Below are positions 45,225 through 52,908 of a stretch of 64,000 nucleotides of DNA, in pieces. Numbering within the stretch: the stretch's first letter is position 1; each line of letters starts with the position of its first letter. The DNA is taken from positions 620,001 through 684,000 of the forward strand of contig NZ_JBKBEU010000001.1 in assembly GCF_047372505.1 (NCBI RefSeq). Direction: 5' to 3'. The notes below the pieces were generated by a model, which made no database searches, was not told the DNA's origin, and saw nothing but the letters and a program-made list of their open reading frames with translations. Source of the DNA: Phaeobacter cretensis. GTDB taxonomy: Bacteria; Pseudomonadota; Alphaproteobacteria; Rhodobacterales; Rhodobacteraceae. The translations under genes were made by a program, and so were the position numbers.

Positions 45225-45664
45225 CTTACAGAGCTAACCAAATCCGCATAGCCAACTGAACGAGAGAACATCTGATGCTGAATTACTGCCCATAGCGTCA
45301 CGCGGGACACGTACCATCGGACACAGGGTGCCACCCGAAATCCGTAAAGACAGAGTAAAATCAGCAGTCTACTACGGGAAATGCTGATTTTAATATTACG
45401 GATCGATATCTGATACTTACGGGAATGGGGTCCTCTGAAAATTACAGACTTCCACGGCTTTCCACAGCGTTTCCCAACTATTGGGGATTGAGAAACGATG
45501 GGGCCACATTTGATATTTTGTGTGCTGGGACGACGATTCGCAGTCATCGCCCCAGCTGAGGAACCCGCGCACTCACGCAAAGCGCGGAACCAAAGGATCG
45601 CAGGCACGATACCAATAGTGCCCTGTGCGGTCCGGCCAACCACGTCCCGAAAGGAAAAACCGAC

Positions 45665-45925
45665 ATGGCTGACTTGTTTGGGGAAGGACCCCCATACGAA
45701 AGACACCCAATTACGGGTGTCAAATTGAATGTCACCGCAAAGAAGCGACCTGCACTCGATTTCATCGAGGCAGTCACTGCGCACATCATGTTTTTTCAAG
45801 GTGTGTCGGTCACACTCATTGCGCAGAAACTGGGCACAAACCCAGCCCGCGTTGTTGAGGTATTCAAAGGTGAAGAACACCCGGATGCTAAAACTGAAGC
45901 CTACAGGCTTCTGAGAGCAGCTTAA
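45665..45925 (+). CDS. Small protein on the strand opposite the early operon
   Basis: An 86-residue protein with a GAAAGGAAA ribosome site. The middle (DFIEAVTAHIMFFQGVSVTL IAQKLG, quoted in two parts) looks like a helix-turn-helix, so a small regulator is possible. It points against the leftward operon and lies between the two copies of the 71-bp repeat. Confidence 0.5.
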   Translation: MADLFGEGPPYERHPITGVKLNVTAKKRPALDFIEAVTAHIMFFQGVSVTLIAQKLGTNPARVVEVFKGEEHPDAKTEAYRLLRAA

Positions 45926-45960
45926 TCCAAGAAGCAATACCATCCAGGGGGAAACGGGGA

Positions 45961-46031
45961 CCACATGCAGACGCTCGTGTTCCCAATATGAGCACCAATG
46001 AGGGTGGCGGCCCTCTGTGCTCGCTGCGTTT
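45961..46031. repeat. 71-bp dispersed direct repeat, copy 2
   Basis: Second copy of the 45154-45224 repeat, 807 bases away in the same orientation. It lacks the GC palindrome of copy 1 but keeps the GAGGGTGGCGGCCCTCTGTG core and CCACATGCAG. Confidence 0.65.
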
Positions 46032-46065
46032 TTGAAATCGCCCTGCGCTTGTCTGCCGCGCAAGG

Positions 46066-46512
46066 TCATCGCTTGCCCTGCACACTGTTGCCACGAGCAA
46101 TTGGCTCAATGAGGTCAATCACCTGTTGAGCGAAGGGCTGCAGGACCGCAGCTTCGCGGTGATCGACGTGACCGTCCTGTACGGCTTCAGCCAATTGGGC
46201 AGCAAACCCGGTCAAGGTACAGAGCGCGCGCATGTGTTCTGGGTCTTCAGTTGTGCCCTCTTTTGCACTCTGACCCGCCACAGACAGCAAATCGCTTGTA
46301 AAGCTAGGCCCGAGCACAGAACAAAGGGACAGCAGGTTTGCCAATGAAGGCGAAGCACCTTGCACGTAGCTCTCCAATGTTCGCGTCCTGATGCCGGTCG
46401 CATCCGCGAGGGCAGCAAAAGTATAGCGGCGTCCGCGACCTACGCGAAGGCGCAGCGCATCCTCAAGCTTCCGAACCGCAAGATCCTGCGGAATGACAGT
46501 TTCGTTTGTCAT
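46066..46512 (-). CDS. Helix-turn-helix regulator of the early region
   Basis: A 148-residue protein starting MTNETVIPQDLAVRKLEDAL. Residues 30-65 (YTFAALADATGIRTRTLESY) form an HTH, and the remainder is helical (FAAQLAEAVQDGHVDHREAA). It follows the Cro-like gene on the lytic strand and may be a second regulator, like lambda cII in position. Confidence 0.7.
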   Translation of the reverse strand: MTNETVIPQDLAVRKLEDALRLRVGRGRRYTFAALADATGIRTRTLESYVQGASPSLANLLSLCSVLGPSFTSDLLSVAGQSAKEGTTEDPEHMRALCTLTGFAAQLAEAVQDGHVDHREAAVLQPFAQQVIDLIEPIARGNSVQGKR

Positions 46513-46618
46513 GGCAATCCTATCAACACGTGGCCAAGTTGAAGACATGGAGACATGCGATTTGCAGATGAAACCGACACACCTAGAACTGACGGATTGG
46601 TCGGATGGAAAAGCGGGT

Positions 46619-46813
46619 TCATTGCCTGCCCTTCATGACCTGATGCAGATAGGCGATAAGCCGTTTTTGCCTGTCGGCGTCTTTAGCCTGCCTCCGTTTG
46701 GCGCGCTCATAGAGCAGGGCATCCCCACAGGCCCGCTGGCCGATAGTGGTAACACTAAAGCCAGTTTGCTCTACGAGGTCGTCTATCGTCTTGATGATAT
46801 CAATGTCTGGCAT
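46619..46813 (-). CDS. Small Cro-like regulator
   Basis: A 64-residue protein starting MPDIDIIKTIDDLVEQTGFS. TGFSVTTIGQRACGDALLYE followed by LIAYLHQV is an HTH of the short kind found in alphaproteobacterial phage regulators. The start at 46813 is chosen because the longer frame to 46876 would run through the operators. A promoter-like sequence places the transcript start at or very near the ATG, so it may be leaderless. Confidence 0.65.
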   Translation of the reverse strand: MPDIDIIKTIDDLVEQTGFSVTTIGQRACGDALLYERAKRRQAKDADRQKRLIAYLHQVMKGRQ

Positions 46814-46819
46814 GTCGCC

Positions 46820-46892
46820 ACTTTTTGGCATTTGCCAACTTTTGTCAATCGGCAAATGCCAAATTGCTCTTGGCAAGTGCCAAGATTAACAT
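46820..46892. promoter_or_regulatory. Divergent switch region with three operators
   Basis: Operators TTGGCATTTGCCAA (46825-46838), TCGGCAAATGCCAA (46849-46862) and TTGGCAAGTGCCAA (46870-46883). Leftward: -35 TTGACA (46848-46843), 17-base spacer holding operator 1, weak -10 AAAAGT (46825-46820). Rightward: -35 TTGCTC (46864-46869), 17-base spacer holding operator 3, -10 TAACAT (46887-46892). A repressor on these sites would block RNA polymerase in both directions. Confidence 0.75.
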
Positions 46893-46898
46893 AGCTGC

Positions 46899-47240
46899 AT
46901 GAGCAAGAGCGCATTTTATCAGAGACTTGAAGCCCGCATGAGAGGTCTCGGCCTAAGCATTGCGGATCTATCTCGCCTGTCGGGCATACCCTACCATCAG
47001 ATACACACCTGGGGTAGACGTGAGAATGCTATTCCAAATGCTGAGGCACTCGAAAAGGTCGCATCAGCGCTCAGTGTTTCGACTGGTCATCTAATGAACG
47101 GCCTACCGATTGATGATCAAGACGATGGCCTTCGTGGTGAATTGCAAGATCTATTAAATCAACTAAGTCAGGAAGAGCTGCGTGTTTTGAAAGCTGCTGC
47201 AGAAGCAATGCGCGCCGGGGGTCGTCAGGAAGATCAATAA
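46899..47240 (+). CDS. XRE-family regulator, candidate lysogeny repressor
   Basis: A 113-residue protein with an XRE HTH (LGLSIADLSRLSGIPYHQIH, residues 17-36) and a helical tail (LLNQLSQEELRVLKAAAEAM) likely to dimerise. There is no LexA/S24 self-cleavage domain. No ribosome site precedes the ATG, which falls 7 bases after the predicted -10; the mRNA may be leaderless, as lambda cI is from PRM. Likely the protein that binds TTGGCAAATGCCAA. Confidence 0.75.
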   Translation: MSKSAFYQRLEARMRGLGLSIADLSRLSGIPYHQIHTWGRRENAIPNAEALEKVASALSVSTGHLMNGLPIDDQDDGLRGELQDLLNQLSQEELRVLKAAAEAMRAGGRQEDQ

Positions 47241-47344
47241 TCCTGCGAAGTAGCCCGATCACCTCCTCTGCCTCCTCCCTAATATCTTTCACCAGAATTC
47301 CTCACAGATGTAATTTTTTGCGATTGTTTTTCGCGCTTAGATTG

Positions 47345-47392
47345 TTGACCCTCAATTAAACGCATGTCAACTATGGCTAAAATAGTTGTCAT
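47345..47392 (+). promoter_or_regulatory. Promoter and inverted repeat before the second XRE gene
   Basis: TTGACC (47345-47350), 18-base spacer and AACTAT (47369-47374) could be a promoter. ATGTCAACTA (47364-47373) and TAGTTGTCAT (47383-47392) form an inverted repeat with one mismatch around 9 bases, overlapping the -10. This fits self-repression by the gene at 47414 and differs from the operators nearby. Confidence 0.5.
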
Positions 47393-47413
47393 ACGTCCAC
47401 TTGGAGGGGTGCA

Positions 47414-48130
47414 ATGGATAATCACCGCAAGCTAATCGGAGAGCGTATTAAGGCGGCCTGTGACATATCAGGCGTCAGCCTAAAGAAAGCCTGCGCCCTA
47501 GCGAAAGTGAAGTACAACACGACGTTCAACCAAATCCGGCTCGGTCGAGACGTTCCAGCCACAACAGTAGGTGAGATTTCGGCGGCGCTAGGCGTCCCGC
47601 TAAATTTCTTTTTTCCCCAAGGTGAAATTACCCAAAACGCCCCTGAAGGCAAAGACGCGCGGCTGGCGCGAAAAGTAAACTGGCAACGAGCAAAAGTAAC
47701 CAGAGCCGGTTTCGAAGTGACAACCGATCACATTCTGGATTGGTATAGGGAAGAGGGTGCAAGGCTACGCAACTGGCAGTGGTTCGCCGACCAAGTAGAC
47801 CTGTACAACCCCCTTGAAGTCTGCGACCGACTCATGCGGCCAATTAGCTTCGGTACCAATAGTATCACTATGGAACGCCTGCTACTTTCTTCAAAAGAAG
47901 ACTATTATCAAACGGTTGGTGCCATGAGCCAATCACGGCTCGACCATGCGATGCAATCGCACAAAGCGGCTCAGTGCGTCGGGTTCGTTGTTTCTGATGA
48001 GGAAATCAACGAAGTAATCAAAGGGCAAAAAGTAGTAGCTGGTTACAGGAAAATCACGATGCGAGTGCAAGATGACAACGATCAGCCTGTAACCGCTGTT
48101 TTTTCGAAATTAACCTGGCTGAGGGGCTAG
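47414..48130 (+). CDS. XRE regulator with a C-terminal sensor-like domain
   Basis: A 238-residue protein. Residues 1-70 are an XRE HTH (DISGVSLKKACALAKVKYNT and the following FNQIRLGRDVPA). Residues 100-238 (DHILDWYREEGARLRNWQW, LDHAMQSHKAAQCVGFVVSD, VVAGYRKITMRVQ) look like a PAS-type fold. Such HTH plus sensor proteins are frequent in alphaproteobacterial phages. A GGAGGGG site precedes the start. Its 3' end overlaps the convergent gene by 21 bases. Confidence 0.7.
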   Translation: MDNHRKLIGERIKAACDISGVSLKKACALAKVKYNTTFNQIRLGRDVPATTVGEISAALGVPLNFFFPQGEITQNAPEGKDARLARKVNWQRAKVTRAGFEVTTDHILDWYREEGARLRNWQWFADQVDLYNPLEVCDRLMRPISFGTNSITMERLLLSSKEDYYQTVGAMSQSRLDHAMQSHKAAQCVGFVVSDEEINEVIKGQKVVAGYRKITMRVQDDNDQPVTAVFSKLTWLRG

Positions 48131-48769
48131 CCTATTCTCGAACTCTGATCTTCCCTCGACCAAGTAAAGCTGATCGTTGGATAGGCCGTCGGGTGGTGGC
48201 GAAGTCCAGCGTACAGCAGCCTCAAATATACTCCCAAATCTATATACTCGCGCAAGCGGGCGATGCTCTGTGTTGATGATCGTGTAGATCTTATCAAAGG
48301 ACCACATACGCATGGAGATGAGCTTCGCGTACTCAATAAAAGCTCCCAGTTTGGATATGCTTCCCTGCTCAGATTTTGCAACCTGAACCCCGCCGAAGTA
48401 CACAATCTTACCGTGTAGTGCGCGCTGAATATCCTCAGAAACAGACCCAACCGGACACTTCTGATTTGGATACTTCCCCGCGCAAAGTTCACGCCAATAG
48501 CACTCAAACCCCATAGGGGTCAGGTGTATAAATCTGGCGGCGATGCAGGCTATATGTAGATCACCCCTTTTCAGTGTTAACCAAAAAGCCTGCCCCTGAT
48601 CTATCTGCCTCGGTTCGATCTCAGATACCGGATGAACGGCCTCCTTTCCCACACTGCACATCATAGTTTCTATTTCTGCACGTCCAGCCACCAAGCAGGC
48701 ATCGAGGCCCCACCGAGAAAATTTTCCTTCAAGATCTTGAAGATGCTGAGAAACAACGTTTTTGTCCAT
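48110..48769 (-). CDS. Unknown protein in the switch region
   Basis: A 219-residue protein starting MDKNVVSQHLQDLEGKFSRW with an AGAAAGG site. It has several Cys and aromatic residues and strand-rich sections (KIVYFGGVQVAKSE, YTIINTEHRPLARVYRFG). I know no matching family. It is convergent with the XRE-sensor gene and divergent from the methyltransferase operon, the place of a superinfection-exclusion or other lysogeny gene. Confidence 0.55.
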   Translation of the reverse strand: MDKNVVSQHLQDLEGKFSRWGLDACLVAGRAEIETMMCSVGKEAVHPVSEIEPRQIDQGQAFWLTLKRGDLHIACIAARFIHLTPMGFECYWRELCAGKYPNQKCPVGSVSEDIQRALHGKIVYFGGVQVAKSEQGSISKLGAFIEYAKLISMRMWSFDKIYTIINTEHRPLARVYRFGSIFEAAVRWTSPPPDGLSNDQLYLVEGRSEFENRLAPQPG

Positions 48770-48888
48770 GTTACCTTTCTCCATTTGAAATGCCAAAGCC
48801 CACGCTCTGGCTGATAGAAGATTGCACTTCTGCGCTCGCAGCTGGCTACGAGTATTGGGCGAAAAGTCGGCAAGGGATTTCTGGCAAT

Positions 48889-48939
48889 TTGGCAAATGCC
48901 AAATTTTTCATTGCCGTTTGGCAAATGCCAAACTATGCT
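48889..48939 (+). promoter_or_regulatory. Promoter of the methyltransferase operon with two operators
   Basis: Operators TTGGCAAATGCCAA at 48889-48902 and 48918-48931. A promoter TTGCCG (48911-48916), 17-base spacer, TATGCT (48934-48939) carries the second operator wholly within its spacer. The repressor of the divergent switch should therefore also shut this operon. Confidence 0.8.
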
Positions 48940-48965
48940 GTCGCTTGAGCAACAGGAGAGACAGC

Positions 48966-49226
48966 ATGCACAATGCACATTGCCTAGCGTCTACAGATCA
49001 GGCGGCTGCAAGCCCATCCGACCTAATATCCGATGGAAATCTGCGCGATCTCGCATCACTCGACCCCAACACCTCTCTGGCCACAGTGTCAGACGAAGAG
49101 TTGGCCGCTATGGCACGCCATTTACTACCAGACATAGCTGGTGAGCTTTTGGCACATCGCCACATGGCCGCGCAGGGCTACTCAAACCGCCCCCCGGCAC
49201 TGATCGCCCAAGGCGCGATCGCATGA
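48966..49226 (+). CDS. Unknown small phage protein, first gene of the rightward operon
   Basis: An 86-residue protein starting MHNAHCLASTDQAAAS, mainly helical (DEELAAMARHLLPDIAGELL). A CAGGAGAG site precedes it, just after the operator-controlled promoter. Its stop overlaps the next start (ATGA). Role unknown. Confidence 0.65.
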   Translation: MHNAHCLASTDQAAASPSDLISDGNLRDLASLDPNTSLATVSDEELAAMARHLLPDIAGELLAHRHMAAQGYSNRPPALIAQGAIA

Positions 49227-49489
49227 CCCGCCAGCCCTTTGCCGAGATGCTACCCGCCCAGCAGGCAGGGATCCTCTGCAATGATCCGCGCTTTCAGGAA
49301 TTCGCCGCACAGCGCAGCGGCTTTCCCGGCACATCGCTGATGTCCAGCGCCGCCGCTGAATACGTCCGCATGATCTGCGGCGTGAACAGCCGTGGCCTGC
49401 TCAATAGCAACAAGGCCGCTGCCAACCGCTTCGCCGCCCTGCGCACCGAATTCGACGCCTGGACAGGCAAAATCGCGACCCCACGCTAA
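49223..49489 (+). CDS. Unknown small phage protein
   Basis: An 88-residue protein (MTRQPFAEMLPAQQAGILC ... SAAAEYVRMICGVNSRGLLN). It is coupled to the gene before it. The final part, NKAAANRFAALRTEFDAWTG, is helical and resembles small proteins of roseobacter phages; role unknown. The next 180 bases hold no gene. Confidence 0.65.
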   Translation: MTRQPFAEMLPAQQAGILCNDPRFQEFAAQRSGFPGTSLMSSAAAEYVRMICGVNSRGLLNSNKAAANRFAALRTEFDAWTGKIATPR

Positions 49490-49671
49490 GAAAGGACCCA
49501 CGTGTGATGACACTGACCAAGCCCCCCGCCCTGATGAAGGCTGAAACCCCCTAAGCCGGATAGAGCACCCGCAGCATAGACGCTGCGTCAGAGGCGCGGC
49601 CTCCCACTCACGGACCTACCGCCGCGCCTCATCCCGCCCCCGCGAACCGCACCCCTTTGATGGAGCCAAAT

Positions 49672-51780
49672 ATGCCCCTTCCATTGATCATTGACAGCTT
49701 CGCAGGTGGTGGCGGTGCCAGCACCGGGATTGAAATGGCCTTAGGTCGCAGCCCAGACTATGCGATCAACCACAGCGCCAAAGCCTTGGCCTTACATGAG
49801 GCCAACCACCCCGACACGATCCATCTGGATAGCAATATCTGGGATGTCGAGCCGACCTCTGTAACCAAGGGGCGTTCGGTCGGGCTGTTGTGGGCGTCAC
49901 CTGATTGCAAGCACTTCAGCAAAGCCAAAGGCGGCGCACCGCGTGATCGCAACATCAGGGATCTCGCGTGGGTGATCGTAGATTGGGCTGAAAAGGTGAA
50001 GCCTGACGTGATCCTTATGGAAAACGTCGAGGAATTCAAAACTTGGGGCCCAGTAGGCGAAGACGGGCAACCTCTGAAATGGGCTGCGGGCCAAACCTTT
50101 GACCTCTGGACCAAACGCCTGAAAAAGGCCGGTTACAAGCTCAAATGGGGCGAGTTGCGCGCCTGCGACTATGGCGACCCGACCATCCGCAAACGGTTCT
50201 TCCTGATCGCGCGCCGTGACGGTCGGCCAATTGTCTGGCCAAAGCCGACACATGGCGACCCAAAGAGCAAAGATGTACTTTCTGGCAAGTTGAAGCCTTG
50301 GCGCACCGCTGCCGAGTGCATTGATTGGTCCCTGCCCTGCCCGTCTATTTTTGACTCCTCAGCCGAGATCAAAGAAAAGCACGGCCTGCGCGCGATCCGG
50401 CCTCTTGCCAAGAACACGCTGGCCAGAGTTGCACGCGGCATGCAGCGCTATGTCCTGAATGCCGACGAGCCCTTTGTGGTGGAATTGCCAGACGGTCAGC
50501 TCGCTACGCCATCAGTGCAGAGGTTCAACACTGGTGCTACCGGACAGGATTTGCGGGACCCTCTAGCTACGATCACCGCAAACAGTTGGATCAAGAAGCC
50601 AGGAGGCGCAGCGCCGTTAGGGATGATCTCGCCAGCTCTCGCAACCTTCTATGGCCACAACGGGAGTCGCGGAACACGCACGGCGGATCTTCAAGAACCA
50701 CTGCGGACTGTCACCACGGCAAACCGTCATGCACTGCTTACACCAGCGCTAATGAATCTCGCCAACAGCAAGACAACAGGCAGAGGGCCCAATGTCTGGG
50801 ACACTCGCGAGCCAGCCCGCACAATCACTAGCGCGAGCGGCTTGAGTGTTATCGCCCCTGTTCTGACCTACGCACAGCAAGGTGGACGTAACCGCGACGT
50901 AGCCGCCCCGCACCACACGATTACCGCCAGCACAAAAGACCAGAACGCAATGATCACCCCAATGTTGGTGCAGTCAGGTTATGGCGAGCGTAAGGGTCAA
51001 GCACCAAGAACCCTAGACGTCTCCGCACCCCTCGGCACCGTAGTGGCAGGCGGCATTAAACATGCTGCAGTTGCCCCGTTTCTGGCCCAGCACAACAAAG
51101 CTCGCAGCGGATTTAATCCGGGGCGCAACCTTGACGCACCGATTTCGACCGTCACCGCCACCGGATCCCAGCAGGGTCTTGTCGCACCGGTGGTGGTCCG
51201 TCACTTTGGGCAAAGCACCGGCCACGCGATAAATTCCCCGCTGGGCACCGTTACAGCGGGCGGCGGCGGCAAGTCCGGAATAGTTGCCCCATGGTTTGCC
51301 AAATACTACGGCACCGGCGATGGGGCCCGCTGCAGCGACCCCATGCACACGGTCACGGTCAAAGACCGAATGGGCCATATGCAAGCAGAACTTGCGGCAC
51401 CTACGTTCTCAGCAGAACATGAAGCCCGCGCACGCGTAGTGGCACAGTTCCTACGCAGCCAAGGCGTTTGGCATGGTGGCGAGTTCGTCACTGTCACGAT
51501 CAAGGGGCAAGAGTTCGTCGTGGTCGATATCGGCATGCGCATGCTCACTCCGCGTGAGCTGTTCAGCGCCCAAGGCTTCCCGCCAGACTACGTGATTGAA
51601 GGGGTTTGGTCGCTTGATACCAAGACCGGTGCCTGGTCGTTCCATGCCTTCACCAAGAACGTGCAGGTGAGCTGCTGCGGTAACAGCGTTTGCCCCGGCC
51701 TAGCTCGCGCCCTGGCTGCCGCTAACTGCGGGCACCTCATCGCAGCGGGACAACCCGAAATGGAAGCGGCAAATTCGTGA
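49672..51780 (+). CDS. DNA cytosine-5 methyltransferase with an eight-repeat insert
   Basis: A 702-residue C5 methyltransferase. Motif I: IIDSFAGGGGASTGIE (AdoMet site). Motif IV: SPDCKHFS with the catalytic Cys near residue 79 (SPDC replaces the usual PPCQ). Motif VI: MENVEEF. Motif VIII: RKRFFLIARRDGR. Residues 300-580 hold eight copies of x-x-P-L-x-T-V/I-T-A, and motifs IX-X end the protein (ELFSAQGFPPDYV, GNSVCPGLARAL). The start at 49672 follows a leader, TTTGATGGAGCCA, also used by the next gene. It may protect phage DNA or mark lysogen DNA. Confidence 0.92.
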   Translation: MPLPLIIDSFAGGGGASTGIEMALGRSPDYAINHSAKALALHEANHPDTIHLDSNIWDVEPTSVTKGRSVGLLWASPDCKHFSKAKGGAPRDRNIRDLAWVIVDWAEKVKPDVILMENVEEFKTWGPVGEDGQPLKWAAGQTFDLWTKRLKKAGYKLKWGELRACDYGDPTIRKRFFLIARRDGRPIVWPKPTHGDPKSKDVLSGKLKPWRTAAECIDWSLPCPSIFDSSAEIKEKHGLRAIRPLAKNTLARVARGMQRYVLNADEPFVVELPDGQLATPSVQRFNTGATGQDLRDPLATITANSWIKKPGGAAPLGMISPALATFYGHNGSRGTRTADLQEPLRTVTTANRHALLTPALMNLANSKTTGRGPNVWDTREPARTITSASGLSVIAPVLTYAQQGGRNRDVAAPHHTITASTKDQNAMITPMLVQSGYGERKGQAPRTLDVSAPLGTVVAGGIKHAAVAPFLAQHNKARSGFNPGRNLDAPISTVTATGSQQGLVAPVVVRHFGQSTGHAINSPLGTVTAGGGGKSGIVAPWFAKYYGTGDGARCSDPMHTVTVKDRMGHMQAELAAPTFSAEHEARARVVAQFLRSQGVWHGGEFVTVTIKGQEFVVVDIGMRMLTPRELFSAQGFPPDYVIEGVWSLDTKTGAWSFHAFTKNVQVSCCGNSVCPGLARALAAANCGHLIAAGQPEMEAANS

Positions 51781-51819
51781 CCTGAATTCCAACAATCCCC
51801 CCTTTGATGGAGCCATAAA

Positions 51820-52275
51820 ATGCGAAAATTCAACACCCGAATTGATGACCGCCACTTTCAGGAAATCCATCATTCGCTGGGTTGCCCGTGGCCGGACGAG
51901 ATCATGGGCGAGACGTACCGTAACTACTTCTGCACTGGCGACGACACCGAGATTGCAGAGAGTATGCGCGCATCCCCGCATTGGACCGGCGGCAAAAAAG
52001 CTCATGGCTCGACCTATTTCAGCGTGACTGATGAAGGGCGGTCGGCCTTGCGAGATTACATCCTCAAAAATTTCCACGTCCCTGCGCGGTATGCTGTGAC
52101 CTACAAGGGCCAGGGTGATTACCCTCCAAGCTTGCTGCCTGCCAAAAGCCACTCTGCCGCAAGGTATGCGGCATATCTCCACTCGGAATGCGAATGGCCC
52201 TTGGTGGAATTCATGGCCGAGATCGCATCGGTCAAGATCCATTCCAGAGCGATCAACCCCCACCTTTCCACCTAA
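51820..52275 (+). CDS. Unknown phage protein downstream of the methyltransferase
   Basis: A 151-residue protein (MRKFNTRIDDRHFQEIHHSL) of no known family, with aromatic and His residues and a WPLVEFMAEIASVKIHSRAI end. It has the same 17-base leader, ending GATGGAGCCA, as the methyltransferase gene, so both are probably expressed together. Confidence 0.65.
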   Translation: MRKFNTRIDDRHFQEIHHSLGCPWPDEIMGETYRNYFCTGDDTEIAESMRASPHWTGGKKAHGSTYFSVTDEGRSALRDYILKNFHVPARYAVTYKGQGDYPPSLLPAKSHSAARYAAYLHSECEWPLVEFMAEIASVKIHSRAINPHLST

Positions 52276-52288
52276 CCCCGAGGCCCAA

Positions 52289-52411
52289 ATGCTTGATCGA
52301 CTTCTCAACCGTCCGATCACCTATCGATCCGCAATCTGGATCTGGGTCTTCTACTCAACGCTCAACAGCGAAATTCTGGCCGCCTTTGTCGCCGGACTGC
52401 TGTCCAACTAA
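52289..52411 (+). CDS. Possible 40-residue membrane peptide
   Basis: MLDRLLNRPITYRSAIWIWV and the following FYSTLNSEILAAFVAGLLSN would form one membrane-associated helix. No strong ribosome site. A similar small peptide lies at 52780, also ending in a membrane-like run, so the pair may be related. Confidence 0.45.
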   Translation: MLDRLLNRPITYRSAIWIWVFYSTLNSEILAAFVAGLLSN

Positions 52412-52430
52412 GTTCCGCCAGGAGGAACAC

Positions 52431-52748
52431 ATGCCTGATCTCGCAAAAATCGAAGGCGACGAAATTGTCATCCGTATGCCCATCGCAACTATCCCCGTGG
52501 CCGTCAATGCAGGCTGGGCCGCGCATAAAGTCGATACGCCGGTGCGGGTAGATGACCCCAGAGCATTCGCAAAGGAAATGCTCCACACGCTCAACGCCGA
52601 GCAGGATGACCGGGGCGGGAATACCCTGGTCATGGACATCATGGATCAAGCCATAAACGGGGCCATCGAATTTGGCGCCGGGGAAGTGATTACTGAGGAA
52701 GAGGCCGAAAAGCTCGCGGCCAGCTTCCAAAATGAAAACCGTCCATAA
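52431..52748 (+). CDS. Unknown small phage protein
   Basis: A 105-residue protein with a CAGGAGGA site. IEGDEIVIRMPIATIPVAV leads into a helical, acidic second half (ITEEEAEKLAASFQ). It could be a small DNA- or protein-binding accessory. No family known. Confidence 0.65.
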   Translation: MPDLAKIEGDEIVIRMPIATIPVAVNAGWAAHKVDTPVRVDDPRAFAKEMLHTLNAEQDDRGGNTLVMDIMDQAINGAIEFGAGEVITEEEAEKLAASFQNENRP

Positions 52749-52779
52749 AAGACCAACCCCGAAACGCACCGGAGGCAAC

Positions 52780-52890
52780 ATGCTGCACAAGCCCATCACG
52801 TTCTTTCATGTGCTGGCTCTCTACACAGCGCACACCTTGCTGAACTCACCCATCGTCGCCGCCTACGTCTACGGCTGGATGACCAACTAA
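52780..52890 (+). CDS. Possible 36-residue membrane peptide
   Basis: MLHKPITFFHVLALYTAHTL followed by LNSPIVAAYVYGWMTN, with a GGAGGC site. It resembles the peptide at 52289 in start (ML...PIT) and end (N), suggesting duplication. Confidence 0.5.
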   Translation: MLHKPITFFHVLALYTAHTLLNSPIVAAYVYGWMTN

Positions 52891-52908
52891 CCCCGGATCA
52901 ACGTCCCC

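Noticed and set aside
45068..46069. Long minus-strand frame of 333 codons spanning the 71-bp repeats
   Set aside because: It has no ribosome site, no domain pattern, and overlaps the better supported genes at 44641-45075 and 45665-45925. The open frame probably reflects base composition, although the repeated TEGRHP phrase in it is real.
49672..51780. Inactive methyltransferase because motif IV is not PPCQ
   Set aside because: The catalytic Cys is present in SPDC and the other motifs (AdoMet loop, ENV, RxR, C-terminal motifs) are intact.
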